Shown one piece after another: positions 19,432 through 28,721 of a DNA stretch of 64,000 nt. The DNA is from Saprospiraceae bacterium (GTDB taxonomy: Bacteria; Bacteroidota; Bacteroidia; Chitinophagales; Saprospiraceae), in the NCBI GenBank assembly GCA_016717105.1, contig JADKGF010000002.1, forward strand, positions 62,001-126,000. Reading direction: 5' to 3'. Position numbers and translations under genes: made by a program. The notes below the pieces were generated by a model. It was not told where the DNA came from. It was given only the letters and a program-made list of their open reading frames with translations, and did not search any database. Position 1 is the stretch's first letter; each line of letters starts with the position of its first letter.

Positions 19432-20805
19432 ATGTTTTCGATATTTAATTCCCCAAAGTATTTATTCAAATTATTAATTTTATTGGTAGTAGTTGGATTC
19501 ATTCAATCATGCTCAAAAGACCAACCATTGCCAGAGAGTCAAGAAACAGAAACTTACTCAGCAAAACATCTCACAGATTTCTACTCACTAGTATGTAAAA
19601 TAACCAAAAATACTCCAGGCTTTTTTCCTCCACAAGCTGCAAGAGCTTACGGATATATCTCGATTGCCAACTATGAGGCAGTCAGAAATGGCATCGAAAA
19701 TGCTGTAAGTCTAAATACCCAATTAAATGGATTTAGTAATTATCCACTTCCTACTCCAAATGCGGACGCAGAATACAATTGGGCCATAGCATCCAATGCA
19801 GCTGTAGCCAAAATGATGATTTACATGTATGACAAAAATTTAAAAAATGAAGATCGTCTGAAGATTCAGGATTTGGAATCAGCAAACCTCACTTTATTAT
19901 CATCCAACGTTAGCCAAGATATTATTGAAAGATCAATAGCATACGGCAAATCAGTAGCTGATGTTATATATGATTATTCTAAAACAGATGGTGGACATGA
20001 ATCCTATTTAGCTCCCTTTCAGTTACCATATACCGTACCTAATGATCCACATTGTTGGGTACCGACCTCTGCTACTCTCAATCCATTGAGTCCTAAATGG
20101 GGAAGTAATAGGCCATTCTTGGCAAATAACATAACAAAAGTACAGCCTACAATGCCAGTTGCATTTTCTATTGAAAAAAGTTCTGAATTTTATAAAGAGG
20201 CTATGTTTGTGTACAATACCGTTCAAAATAATAGTAGCGAGCAGATCGAAATCGCAAAATATTGGGCTGATGATCCATTTGCTACATGTACACCTACAGG
20301 ACATACTTTTGCAATTTTAACCCAAATACTCCAAGAAGAAAGAGTTACACTTTCAAAAGCTAGTGTAGCATATGCAAGAATGGGTATTGCGGAAAATGAT
20401 GCTTTCATAGCATGCTGGAAAGGTAAATATGATTATTTACTTATAAGACCTGTGTCATACATACAGCGATATATAGATCCAAGTTTCAAAACCGTAATAG
20501 GTACTCCACCTTTTCCAGCTTACACATCTGGGCATTCATGCGAAATGGGAGCAGGATCAAGGATTTTGACCGATCTGTTTACAGAAGGAAGTGGCGATTA
20601 CCCGTTTACAGATTACAGTCAATTGCAATTCGGTTTTGCAGCCAGAAGTTTCCGAAACTTCGATCAGTTGGCAGAAGAGTGTGCTAAGAGTAGATTGTAT
20701 GGTGGGATTCATTACACTTTTGATAATGACAAAGGCTTGATAGTAGGTAAAGCAATTGGTGACAATGTAAATAAAGAAATAAAATGGCCCTTATTCATAA
20801 GATAA
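19432..20805 (+). CDS. Vanadium-dependent haloperoxidase/PAP2-like lipoprotein
   Basis: 457 residues, exported and lipid-anchored (lipobox IQSC near residue 24). The C-terminal half carries the vanadate/phosphate site of the PAP2 superfamily: KYDYLLIRP (K-x6-RP), PAYTSGHS (SGH) and SRLYGGIHYTFD (SR-x5-H-x3-D). All anion ligands and the catalytic His are in place, so it should bind vanadate or hydrolyse phosphate esters. Whether it oxidises halides cannot be read from sequence. The next gene overlaps its 3' end by 22 bases. A second family member lies at 24426-25949; the two share motifs but differ in length and N-terminal half. Confidence 0.85.
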   Translation: MFSIFNSPKYLFKLLILLVVVGFIQSCSKDQPLPESQETETYSAKHLTDFYSLVCKITKNTPGFFPPQAARAYGYISIANYEAVRNGIENAVSLNTQLNGFSNYPLPTPNADAEYNWAIASNAAVAKMMIYMYDKNLKNEDRLKIQDLESANLTLLSSNVSQDIIERSIAYGKSVADVIYDYSKTDGGHESYLAPFQLPYTVPNDPHCWVPTSATLNPLSPKWGSNRPFLANNITKVQPTMPVAFSIEKSSEFYKEAMFVYNTVQNNSSEQIEIAKYWADDPFATCTPTGHTFAILTQILQEERVTLSKASVAYARMGIAENDAFIACWKGKYDYLLIRPVSYIQRYIDPSFKTVIGTPPFPAYTSGHSCEMGAGSRILTDLFTEGSGDYPFTDYSQLQFGFAARSFRNFDQLAEECAKSRLYGGIHYTFDNDKGLIVGKAIGDNVNKEIKWPLFIR

Positions 20806-21161
20806 TTATTTTTCTAGCGGTAGTTTTATTAGCATCATGCAAAGATAATAGACAAACCATAGAAAAAGGAATAGCTTCTATTTCGGAAATACAGTGTCGC
20901 GCAGTTCGGCTAAATGATAGACGGTTTGAACTTTTCGAGCAGATCAGATTACTGGAAGCAGATACTATTGCAAATAAAAAAGCAATTGATTCATTAAATA
21001 CAGAAGCTGCCCTTATTAAAAAACAAAGTTTAGAAAGTGCAGACACTTTACGAATAAAATTAGCTGACTTCTTAAGTTCTCAAAAATTTTCAAGTGAAGA
21101 CAGAAAGTATTTTGACGATCAGATTAATGCACTTGTTGCTAAGTGTAAATCTAAAAAGTAA
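20784..21161 (+). CDS. Small helical lipoprotein
   Basis: 125 residues with signal MALIHKIIIFLAVVLLASC (Cys19) and a mature chain of about 105 residues predicted mostly helical, with hydrophobic heptad spacing between about residues 50 and 85 suggesting a short coiled coil. Family unknown. It overlaps the preceding haloperoxidase-like gene by 22 bases, so the two are cotranscribed and perhaps translationally coupled, and a strong terminator follows. It may be a partner or anchor of the enzyme; that is inference from overlap. Confidence 0.7.
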   Translation: MALIHKIIIFLAVVLLASCKDNRQTIEKGIASISEIQCRAVRLNDRRFELFEQIRLLEADTIANKKAIDSLNTEAALIKKQSLESADTLRIKLADFLSSQKFSSEDRKYFDDQINALVAKCKSKK

Positions 21162-21181
21162 AATAAATAAAATTGTAAAAG

Positions 21182-21211
21182 GCATTAAGATTCAGTTCTT
21201 AATGCTTTTTT
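21182..21211 (+). terminator. Intrinsic terminator
   Basis: GCATTAAGA pairs with TCTTAATGC around a 6-base loop, followed by six T. Confidence 0.85.
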
Positions 21212-21430
21212 AATTTTAATATTTTTCAAATCTTCTATTTTGGTAGATATAATAATAGAGTATGCAAGAAGTCAACGACAAATATAAGCAAGGTCTAATT
21301 CCTTCTAGTTCCCATTTTTTTTGATTTATTTAGTTTGTAAAATTATGCATATTTGTAACTAAATCATTGTCTTTTTTATGGGGATACTATAGACAGCCTT
21401 TTATATTTTATGTGAAAATGATTATAAAAT

Positions 21431-22420
21431 TTAAATTATCACCTTTTTATTCTTACTGATGATCCTGAAAAAAACAATGCCACAAATAATAATTCCTACT
21501 GATAACAAACTATAACCCAATCCTGGTCTGATGACAAACATGGCACCAACATATTGGATAATAAAAATAAAATATAAGAAATGAGAAAAGTGCTTGTTGC
21601 TCAGTTTGTTCATGATAAAAGTACCTAATGGTGCAAAAAACACAACAATAGGTATGCACGAAAGCCACATATTGTATGTAGCTGGAGTCATATCTCTTAT
21701 CACTACAGCATGAAGAAAAAATCCAAAAATAGTTTCTATTGTCATAATTATAATGCTAGATGGTGTAGCCACTTTTTCATTGACATTGTAATAAATCACC
21801 ATAAAACAAAAGGTAAATATGTTGATTCCAGTGCCGAAAAGGGATGAAATACATCCGCCAACAAGACCTAATATTAATAAATATAGTATGTCTCTTTGTC
21901 TGATATTTATAATATAGTCTTTGATTATCCTGCTTTGATCTCTATGTTCAAAATAAAGAATAATACCAAATGAAAGCCAAAGAGATACAAAAATCAATTT
22001 GGCTACCATAGGCTTTACCAATGGTATGAAGAAGTAGGTGCCCAAAACCAATCCAAAAAGACCGCCAATCGTGACATAGATTATATAATTCCAGTCAACT
22101 TTTATTTTTTTGTTGAGAATAAAAATGGAAGCAGATGTCATGCCTATACTTTGTATGGCAAATGCAAAATTTCTTGCTACATCTGGCATTATATCCAGAT
22201 AGAGTGTAAAAATCGGATAAGCTATAGATGCACTGCCTTCAGGACTCGATCCTGCAATGAAAGAGCCAAATACCATCGTGATGATAATGGCGATATTTTC
22301 ATCCAGAATGTAGAATAGATCATTGGCTTTCATATATGCAAACCAAGCTGTAAGCACAATGAAAAGATATATCCAGTAAAGCCACGGGAAATTTTTAATT
22401 TTCGATTTTATAACTTTCAT
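21431..22420 (-). CDS. TauE/SafE family membrane transporter
   Basis: 329 residues with about eight hydrophobic helices and the family's duplicated pattern: GSFIAGSSPEGSASIAYP in the first half and GLVGGCISSLFGTGINIF in the second. Family members export sulfite, sulfonates or related organic anions through the inner membrane. The substrate cannot be assigned and no sulfur genes lie nearby. Divergent from the Asn-Gln repeat gene, 53 bases apart. Confidence 0.85.
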   Translation of the reverse strand: MKVIKSKIKNFPWLYWIYLFIVLTAWFAYMKANDLFYILDENIAIIITMVFGSFIAGSSPEGSASIAYPIFTLYLDIMPDVARNFAFAIQSIGMTSASIFILNKKIKVDWNYIIYVTIGGLFGLVLGTYFFIPLVKPMVAKLIFVSLWLSFGIILYFEHRDQSRIIKDYIINIRQRDILYLLILGLVGGCISSLFGTGINIFTFCFMVIYYNVNEKVATPSSIIIMTIETIFGFFLHAVVIRDMTPATYNMWLSCIPIVVFFAPLGTFIMNKLSNKHFSHFLYFIFIIQYVGAMFVIRPGLGYSLLSVGIIICGIVFFRIISKNKKVII

Positions 22421-22473
22421 TTAAAATATATCCATATATTTACTCTAAATTTTAACTATTTTATCCTCCCAAA

Positions 22474-22875
22474 ATGATGACAGACGATATCACTAAGATG
22501 AAGGAAGATCATGAGTACATCAAAAGTATTCAAGAAAGTCTCTTCGAAAATTTTAACATCCTTCTTGAAAATCAAAAGAATAAAGTTGATAATCAAGACG
22601 TGTTGGTGCAAAACCAATCAAGGATAATCCGAAATCAGGAAGTCATTGTCAACAATCAAATCAACATCATAAACAACCAGAAACAAATTGTCCAGAATCA
22701 AGTTACGTTGTCTGTTATTTTGAAAACACAGGCAAAACTACTACATCTTGTCGAGAATCTTGCAGGTAATCAAAAATCAGAATCGTCAGTTAACGCTTTT
22801 GTTCAAGATATTTTCGATCAGACCAAAGCACAATTCGATAACGGAACCTTGAATGGCAACAGACTTACTCCATAA
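22474..22875 (+). CDS. Coiled-coil protein with Asn-Gln heptads
   Basis: 133 residues, no signal peptide. Between residues 31 and 77 an NQ pair recurs exactly every seven residues (N33, N40, N47, N54, N61, N68, N75), with Ile/Val/Leu three positions before most of them. That places Asn in one core position of a coiled coil and aliphatics in the other, like the N@d layers known from trimeric coiled coils. The flanks are charged helices. Function unknown. It converges with the XRE regulator gene, whose stop is only 10 bases away and whose C-terminus is also coiled coil, so an interaction is possible but unproven. Start 22474 or 22477. Confidence 0.7.
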   Translation: MMTDDITKMKEDHEYIKSIQESLFENFNILLENQKNKVDNQDVLVQNQSRIIRNQEVIVNNQINIINNQKQIVQNQVTLSVILKTQAKLLHLVENLAGNQKSESSVNAFVQDIFDQTKAQFDNGTLNGNRLTP

Positions 22876-22884
22876 AAGAAAACA

Positions 22885-23340
22885 CTAAGATTTTACCAAT
22901 TCTTCCAGCAATTTGATATTGATGCGTAGCGTTTTATTTTCGGATTCTTTGCTTTCGAGGAGTTGCTTTAGCATTTGAATCTGTAAATGGATGCTTTCAA
23001 GTTTTTGTGTCATAATTTTCATGTTGAAGATGTATTTTTCATTTTCAAAGTCCATTGCTTTTTTGACCGCTTCTTGTGCTTTGAATGCGTAATTAGTATT
23101 GGTTTTGTGTAATTCCGCAATATCGGAATTATAAAGAACGTCCATCGGTACATTAAAGAAATTACTGAATTTTTTCACTACGTCTAGCCCTGGAAGTGTC
23201 TTACCATTTTCATAATCTGAGATCGCACTTTTACTTACATCCAGCGCTTCACTAACATTTAATAACGTTAGTTTTCGCTCCTTTCGGAGAAATCTCAAAT
23301 TATTTCCAAAAAAATATTCCGCATTATTGGAAATTTCCAT
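22885..23340 (-). CDS. XRE-family DNA-binding regulator
   Basis: 151 residues. Residues about 10-65 form a Cro/CI-type helix-turn-helix (LRKERKLTLLNVSEALDVSK, then SAISDYENGK), followed by NFFNVPMDVLYNS. The C-terminal 60 residues are a predicted coiled coil (LESIHLQIQMLKQLL), likely for dimerisation. Divergent from the outer-membrane protein gene (117 bases) and tail-to-tail with the Asn-Gln heptad gene. The targets are unknown; the shared intergenic region is the obvious candidate. Confidence 0.85.
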   Translation of the reverse strand: MEISNNAEYFFGNNLRFLRKERKLTLLNVSEALDVSKSAISDYENGKTLPGLDVVKKFSNFFNVPMDVLYNSDIAELHKTNTNYAFKAQEAVKKAMDFENEKYIFNMKIMTQKLESIHLQIQMLKQLLESKESENKTLRINIKLLEELVKS

Positions 23341-23381
23341 TATTTCAGTATTTTTGTCCTTTGATCTGTTGATTTAATGCG

Positions 23382-23389
23382 CAAAAGTA
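23382..23389 (-). promoter_or_regulatory. Regulator -7 element TACTTTTG
   Basis: Exact TAnnTTTG match on the minus strand, 42 bases before the XRE gene start. Confidence 0.5.
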
Positions 23390-23457
23390 ATGTATAAAAT
23401 CTACGTCTATTAACGTTTTTAAGATTTTATTTTCCAATTATTACCTATTGTTTAATA

Positions 23458-24404
23458 ATGAGTAGATTTTATATGCTGAAAAAATATTTCCATAAAATTG
23501 GAATTAGCGCCCTATCCTTTTTCTTTATGTTTCATGGGATTTTGTATTCACAGACTCCGGCAGATGCTTTATTGATGGAAAAGGGTGAGCTCTGTATCGC
23601 TGCTATGTATCAAAATGATTCTTGGAATAAGTATTGGGAAGGAAGTTTGCTAAGAAACAATAAGAATATCGGCACGCTCAGTAGGTCCAATTATATACCA
23701 ATGTTAGCATATGGTCTTACAAAAAGGATCAACGTTTTGGCAACACTACCTTATGTAAATACATCTGCTTCTGGTGGTCAAATGGCAGGAACATCAGGTT
23801 TTCAGGACTTGGGAATTTTTACAAAAGTAAAAGTGATTGATAAATCTGCATTTCAAGCTTTTACTGCAGCAGGTATAAGTTTTCCTATTTCTGAATATCT
23901 CTCTGACTATATGCCATTAAATCTAGGCCTAGTATGACTGAAATATCACTAAGGGCTATACTAAAATATGAATATCATTCAAAAATTTATTTTCGAGGTA
24001 GCGCAGCCTATCTTCACAGGACGACCACTGAAGCTGAAAGAGATTATTATTACCAAGATGGCAGTATTTATTCGACGACGATGAATGTCCCTGATGTGTT
24101 ATCCTTTGATGCCGCGCTTGGATGTTGGTTGTGGGATCATGATGTACAATTGGAAGCTCTGGTGGGTACACAGATTGGGCAATCGGGTGATGATATCAGG
24201 AGGCAGAATATGCCTCAACCAACTAATAAAATGGATATGAAAAATGTGTCTGGTTATATACGTTATTTTCCATCTTTTACGCAAGGTTTTAGTGTTTTCG
24301 GAAGTGTGTCCCAGGTCTTTGATGGCCGTAATGTCGGACAATCACAAACGATCACAGGTGGCATCACTTACCAGTTTCCTATCTTCAAATCCACAGCCCA
24401 ATAA
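23458..24404 (+). pseudogene. Outer-membrane beta-barrel protein, frameshifted
   Basis: Two overlapping frames (23458-23937 and 23934-24404) together form one 315-residue protein. The first has a signal peptide (cleavage after ILYSQ) and barrel strands to PLNLGL; the second continues TEISLRAILKYEY with further strands and ends in a plain beta-strand. Adding one G at 23932 (GG for G) fuses them cleanly, giving 948 bases. The barrel resembles Bacteroidota transporter-like outer-membrane proteins of unknown substrate. It is 21 bases upstream of a haloperoxidase-like lipoprotein and probably cotranscribed. Either a real frameshift or a sequence error. Confidence 0.75.
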
Positions 24405-24425
24405 TATTTTAAATAAAGAAATCAA

Positions 24426-25949
24426 ATGAGTAAATATCTATATATTTTATGTTTATGGATGGCACTGTCCATTGCTAGCTGCAATAATGATTATCCTAGT
24501 GGTGCTGAATATGAAAACTATCAATTTACAAATCTGGATCAAAAAGCAGGAACTTGGAAACCGATATTATTGATAAGTAATGATCAAATATCCATTCCAG
24601 CACCTGAGCCTACTACGTCTGAAGCCTATTTATCAGAATTAAAAACGATGAAGACTACATTAGCTTCAGCATCATCCAATGCGGCATATTGGGGATGCAA
24701 TCCTATTAACAGATGGAATGAAATAGCACGAGATTTGGCTGCAAAATATAATCTTACACCGGCTCCCAATGATGATGGTACTTATCCATCGCCTAGTGCC
24801 TCCAATCCGGGCGTGTATCCTTATTTTCCTTTTGCACATCCACCTTATGCAAGCCGTGCCTTTGCATATCTGAGTGCGGCACAGTTTGATGGATTGATTG
24901 CCACATGGCATTACAAATATAAGTATAACAGACCAGCTGTTCATATCACAGATCCGTCTATAGTACCAGTATTTCATGCATCAGATTTACCATCTTATCC
25001 GTCAGATGGGGCCGTTATCGCTGCCATTTCGAGAGAAATATTAGGTGCGATGTTTCCATTAGAAAAAGAATTCTTGAAAATCAAAGCCGAAGAAATGCAA
25101 AAAAGCCTGATATCCTCAGGTATAAATGTATCAAGTGATATCATAGCTGGTGATTCACTTGGTAAAGGTGTTGCCAAGGTATATCTAAAGCGAGCAGTAT
25201 CTGATGGTATGGCTTTAGCACAAACAAATCGTCAAGTTTCAGATTCAATAGCAAATGCGGCGTTGGCAAGATTTGGTTGGAAATGGATTAATCAAGAATC
25301 ACCAGTACGACCTGTCGGTGTTACACCTAGATTCGGGAAAGTTAAAATGTGGAATGTACCCAATGTAGAAAGTGTCAGACCAGGTCCGCCACCAGTTCCA
25401 GGATCCGACGCTTTTAATGTAGCAGTTGAAGAGTTAAAATCCATTGCCAAAAATAGCACCAAAGAACAAAGAAAAATAGCAAATTGGTGGTCTGATGGTT
25501 TGGGAACATATACACCACCAGGGCACTGGAATCGTTTTGCAACCGATTTTATTATTGAATATAAAATGAATCCGATAAGATCAGCCAGGGTATTTGCATA
25601 TCTAAATATGGCAATTCAAGATGCTGGTATAAGTTGTTGGGATTCAAAATATTATTACCATTATCCTAGACCTATTCAGCTCATGGAAGGATTTAAAACA
25701 AGTTTAGGTACACCTAATTTCCCAAGTTATACATCTGGGCATAGTACATTTTCAGCCGCCGCCGCAACAGTCTTGAGCTATTTATTCCCAAATGAAAAGG
25801 CAAAATGCGACAAATGGGCTACAGAGGCATCTGAATCAAGAATTTACGGTGGTATTCACTTTAGATTTGATTGTGAAGCAGGTTTGGAAGCTGGAAAGAA
25901 AATAGGTGAATACGCCATTCAGAAAGCATTAGTAGATGGTGCAGATTAA
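24426..25949 (+). CDS. Vanadium-dependent haloperoxidase/PAP2-like lipoprotein
   Basis: 507 residues, signal MSKYLYILCLWMALSIASC (Cys19). The anion site is complete: KYYYHYPRP (K-x6-RP), PSYTSGHSTFSAAAA, and SRIYGGIHFRFD. The first 250 residues are a helical region with its own conserved Trp/Tyr-rich segments. The longer cousin of the protein at 19432-20805. It directly follows the outer-membrane barrel gene, which suggests a periplasmic or surface enzyme supplied by that channel. Phosphatase versus peroxidase activity cannot be separated from sequence. Confidence 0.85.
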   Translation: MSKYLYILCLWMALSIASCNNDYPSGAEYENYQFTNLDQKAGTWKPILLISNDQISIPAPEPTTSEAYLSELKTMKTTLASASSNAAYWGCNPINRWNEIARDLAAKYNLTPAPNDDGTYPSPSASNPGVYPYFPFAHPPYASRAFAYLSAAQFDGLIATWHYKYKYNRPAVHITDPSIVPVFHASDLPSYPSDGAVIAAISREILGAMFPLEKEFLKIKAEEMQKSLISSGINVSSDIIAGDSLGKGVAKVYLKRAVSDGMALAQTNRQVSDSIANAALARFGWKWINQESPVRPVGVTPRFGKVKMWNVPNVESVRPGPPPVPGSDAFNVAVEELKSIAKNSTKEQRKIANWWSDGLGTYTPPGHWNRFATDFIIEYKMNPIRSARVFAYLNMAIQDAGISCWDSKYYYHYPRPIQLMEGFKTSLGTPNFPSYTSGHSTFSAAAATVLSYLFPNEKAKCDKWATEASESRIYGGIHFRFDCEAGLEAGKKIGEYAIQKALVDGAD

Positions 25950-25979
25950 TTGTTATAGCTTTTCATAATTTCGATATTT

Positions 25980-26010
25980 GGCAGTGAACAAAAAGCACTG
26001 CCTTTTTTTT
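25980..26010 (+). terminator. Intrinsic terminator
   Basis: GGCAGTG pairs with CACTGCC and is followed by eight T. Closes the barrel/haloperoxidase unit. Apart from this and the promoter at 26230, the 313 bases between 25949 and 26263 show nothing else. Confidence 0.85.
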
Positions 26011-26229
26011 AACCATAATTATGCATTATGATTCGTAATGAGAATGTAAATTGCAATAAATCAGTGACTTAGATGCTGATTTGCAGCAAGTTCGTTTCGT
26101 AATGGATTTTCTTATGTATATTTCAGGATTAAAAGTCTGATGATACAAATCGAAGATATTCACTTCGGATAGAAATATGTGCCAATTTTGAACCTAATTT
26201 CTGGATATGGAAAGTCTCTTGATTTTCAC

Positions 26230-26237
26230 TACCTTTG
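26230..26237 (+). promoter_or_regulatory. rlmB-like gene -7 element TACCTTTG
   Basis: Exact TAnnTTTG match. Transcription would start near 26244, which excludes the upstream Met at 26179 and supports the start at 26263. Confidence 0.6.
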
Positions 26238-26262
26238 TCCCAATTTCCAAAATAATATCAAT

Positions 26263-26994
26263 ATGACAGACCTGATCTTTGGCAAAAATGCAGTTATCGA
26301 AGCTTTTGATGCTGGTTTGGACATCGAAAAAGTGTACGTACTCAATACAATACGAGGTGAGTTTGAAGTGCAAATTCGCAATTTATGTAGGGATAACAAT
26401 ATACCTTTGGTAAAAGTACCTGAAATAAAGCTCAATGAATTATCAAAATATAAAGCCCATCAAGGTGTCGTTGCGTTGATTTCTCCTATAAAATATATCG
26501 ATTTCAAAGATATTATTGCAAATGCATTTGAAAAAGGCCAAGTACCATTGATTGTTGTACTCGATGGTGTCACGGATGTGCGCAATATCGGTGCTGTTTG
26601 TAGATCTGCTTACTATTTCGGTGCTGATGGCATCATTATTAGTGGTAATTTTGCTGGTAGAATCAGCGAAGATACCGTCAAAACCTCAGCGGGTGCAATA
26701 TTAAAACTCCCTGTCGCAAGAGTCAGTAGTTTGTTACATCTTGTAAGTGAACTTCAGTCGCTGGGACTCAAGGTTATAGCTACGAGTCTCAAAGATGCGG
26801 TTAATCCTGAAAACAGTGATCTCAGTGTACCAACGGCAATTATTCTTGGATCTGAGGATAAAGGATTGCATTACAAGGTATTAGAGATAGTAGATGAAGT
26901 CATAAAAATTCCAGCTATAGGAGATTTCGATTCACTCAATGTATCAGTTGCAGCAGGTATTTTACTTTATGAATCAGCACACCAACGACATTAA
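26263..26994 (+). CDS. rlmB: SpoU/TrmH-type RNA 2'-O-methyltransferase (RlmB-like)
   Basis: SPOUT-class enzyme that methylates the 2'-OH of a guanosine in 23S rRNA (RlmB) or a tRNA relative. 243 residues from MTDLIFGKNAVIEAF, the usual RlmB start with its small N-terminal substrate-binding domain. The three knot motifs are present: LDGVTDVRNIGAVCRSAYYFG, then IILGSEDKGL and IPAIGDFDSLNVSVAAGILLYE. The chosen start is downstream of the promoter; the earlier Met would lie upstream of it. Exact rRNA target inferred from family. Confidence 0.88.
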   Translation: MTDLIFGKNAVIEAFDAGLDIEKVYVLNTIRGEFEVQIRNLCRDNNIPLVKVPEIKLNELSKYKAHQGVVALISPIKYIDFKDIIANAFEKGQVPLIVVLDGVTDVRNIGAVCRSAYYFGADGIIISGNFAGRISEDTVKTSAGAILKLPVARVSSLLHLVSELQSLGLKVIATSLKDAVNPENSDLSVPTAIILGSEDKGLHYKVLEIVDEVIKIPAIGDFDSLNVSVAAGILLYESAHQRH

Positions 26995-27052
26995 AACATT
27001 TTTTGGTCATAAGCCGTTTTAATATATCTTTTCCAAAGTTTAAATCAGAGAC

Positions 27053-27985
27053 ATGAAGTTTTTTAGTAAGCAAGTTATAATTATATTAAGCATTATCGCT
27101 ACGGGATTTCTGTTGCCATCATGCAAAACTACTAAAGCAACTACTACTTCAGAAAAACAGTTGGAAAAATCATTGCTTTGGGAGATCTCTGGACCAGGTG
27201 TAAAATCTCCGAGTTATTTATTTGGTACAATACACATCATTCCGTCCAAGGATTATTTCTTGCCAAATGGCGCCATGTCTGCTTTGGATGCATCCAAAAA
27301 AGTTGTTTTTGAAATAGATTTAAAAGAAATGACTGACATGTCTGCAATGATGGGTATGATGAATAAAATCATGATGAAAGACAATAAAAGTCTGAAAGAC
27401 CTGATGAGTGAAGCTGATTATAAATTGGTTGGTGATCATTTTCAGAAAATGGGCTTGCCTATCTTCATGCTCGAACGGTTAAAACCCATGTTTCTGACAG
27501 TTTTTGCATCTGGTGATATGGATCCTTCTGGAATGCAAAACGGAAGCATGAAATCATACGAAATGGAACTTATGGAATTGGCAAAAAATGCTGGCAAAGA
27601 AACTGGTGGATTAGAGACAATTGATTTTCAATTAAGCCTGTTTGATGCTATACCTTATGAAGCTCAAGCCAAAATGCTGGTTGATGCCATAAAAGGTTTG
27701 ACGGATACAGAAGGAGAAGGAGAATTTGCGAAAATGACAAAAATGTATATAAGTCAGGATATCAATGCGATGATAGAAACCATATCTGAAGAAGGTAGTG
27801 ACGTTTCAGGATTTGAAGACAAGTTGCTGACAGAAAGAAACAAAAACTGGATACCACAGATCATCGAAGGCGCAAAGACACAATCTACTTTCTATGCTGT
27901 AGGTGCCGGCCACTTGGCAGGCCCGAATGGTGTAATACAATTGTTGCGTAAAGCAGGAATGAAAGTAACTCCTGTAAAAAAATAA
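27053..27985 (+). CDS. TraB/GumN-family lipoprotein
   Basis: 310 residues, lipobox LPSC (Cys24). The mature protein matches the TraB/PrgY/GumN family: LLWEISGPGVKSPSYLFGTIHI near the start (the GTIH motif), FEID, and a C-terminal TFYAVGAGHLAGPNGV with a conserved GxxH. The family is thought to be metal-dependent and protease-like (Tiki-related), acting outside the cytosol. Function here unknown. 58 bases after the methyltransferase gene, possibly cotranscribed. Confidence 0.85.
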   Translation: MKFFSKQVIIILSIIATGFLLPSCKTTKATTTSEKQLEKSLLWEISGPGVKSPSYLFGTIHIIPSKDYFLPNGAMSALDASKKVVFEIDLKEMTDMSAMMGMMNKIMMKDNKSLKDLMSEADYKLVGDHFQKMGLPIFMLERLKPMFLTVFASGDMDPSGMQNGSMKSYEMELMELAKNAGKETGGLETIDFQLSLFDAIPYEAQAKMLVDAIKGLTDTEGEGEFAKMTKMYISQDINAMIETISEEGSDVSGFEDKLLTERNKNWIPQIIEGAKTQSTFYAVGAGHLAGPNGVIQLLRKAGMKVTPVKK

Positions 27986-27988
27986 ACA

Positions 27989-28354
27989 TTAGATTCCAGG
28001 GAAAAATGCATCCTTAAAATGGGTGATTTTGGGATTCAATTGTTTATCAAACAGAACAGACACGATGTCAAACCTGATCTCCCAATTATGTCCTATCAGA
28101 GACATGTATCTATTGGCAGCATCAATAATAAGTCGCTCTTTATAAGCAGAAACACTCTCTTCAGGATCACCAAAAAAGGTATATGACTTTGCTTTGACTT
28201 CAATAAAGGTCAAAATATTTCCATCCATAGCAATGATATCAATTTCCGCTTTGCTATATCTCCAGTTACGTTCTAAGATCCTATAACCTAAATTGATCAG
28301 GAATTGACATACTATATCTTCGCCAAGCGTGCCAATTTTTTGCTGTTTGGCCAT
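27989..28354 (-). CDS. YraN family (UPF0102) nuclease-like protein
   Basis: 121 residues. GTLGEDIVCQFLINLGYRILERNWR is followed by EIDIIAMDGNILTFIEVKAKS: the Glu...Asp...Glu-x-Lys pattern of the restriction-endonuclease-like fold (EIDII, then EVK). Family members are small, conserved and poorly characterised, often beside rnhB; here rnhB is 3.6 kb away. Its stop is 3 bases from the convergent TraB-like gene stop. Confidence 0.88.
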   Translation of the reverse strand: MAKQQKIGTLGEDIVCQFLINLGYRILERNWRYSKAEIDIIAMDGNILTFIEVKAKSYTFFGDPEESVSAYKERLIIDAANRYMSLIGHNWEIRFDIVSVLFDKQLNPKITHFKDAFFPGI

Positions 28355-28552
28355 ATTATATTTTGCGCATTAATTAATAATACTTAGAATTCGGCTAGTG
28401 AAAAATCAGTCCGATCAATTATGGGCCAAAATTAAAAATAAAATAGGATTATGCGGTGAAATATACAAATGTTCATTACTAATCATAGATATGACTAGAC
28501 CAAGAATCTATTAATAACCAGTTGAAAGTATAGAATTGGAGCCTATTCGAAG

Positions 28553-28596
28553 AAAAAAGATGGCTTTCCGAAGTTTCCGACACCGGAAAACCATCT
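28553..28596 (-). terminator. Strong intrinsic terminator
   Basis: Reading the minus strand, AGATGG-T-TTTCCG pairs with CGGAAA-G-CCATCT with a single mismatch, 13-base loop, followed directly by six T. Orientation is clear: the T-run is on the minus strand. Confidence 0.8.
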
Positions 28597-28653
28597 ATTG
28601 ACCTAAAAATTTAAGAATGTGCCTGATTATCGTACTTTTACTCTAAGAATGCA

Positions 28654-28681
28654 GAGGTTTGTTCCGGGAGGAACTCCCCTC
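28654..28681. other. Nested hairpin, GTTCC/GGAAC within GAGG/CCTC
   Basis: Inner stem GTTCC with GGAAC, outer stem GAGG with CCTC, separated by 3-base internal loops. On the plus strand the apex is GGGA, a GNRA tetraloop; on the minus strand it is TCCC. The surrounding 60 bases are less AT-rich than the rest of this intergenic region. Confidence 0.45.
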
Positions 28682-28721
28682 CATACGCACCCGTTGTTAT
28701 GTTTATTTTTTTATTATATTT

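Noticed and set aside
26179..26262. 28 extra N-terminal codons for the RlmB-like methyltransferase
   Set aside because: They lie largely upstream of the TACCTTTG promoter element and are not family-like; the start at 26263 gives the standard N-terminus.
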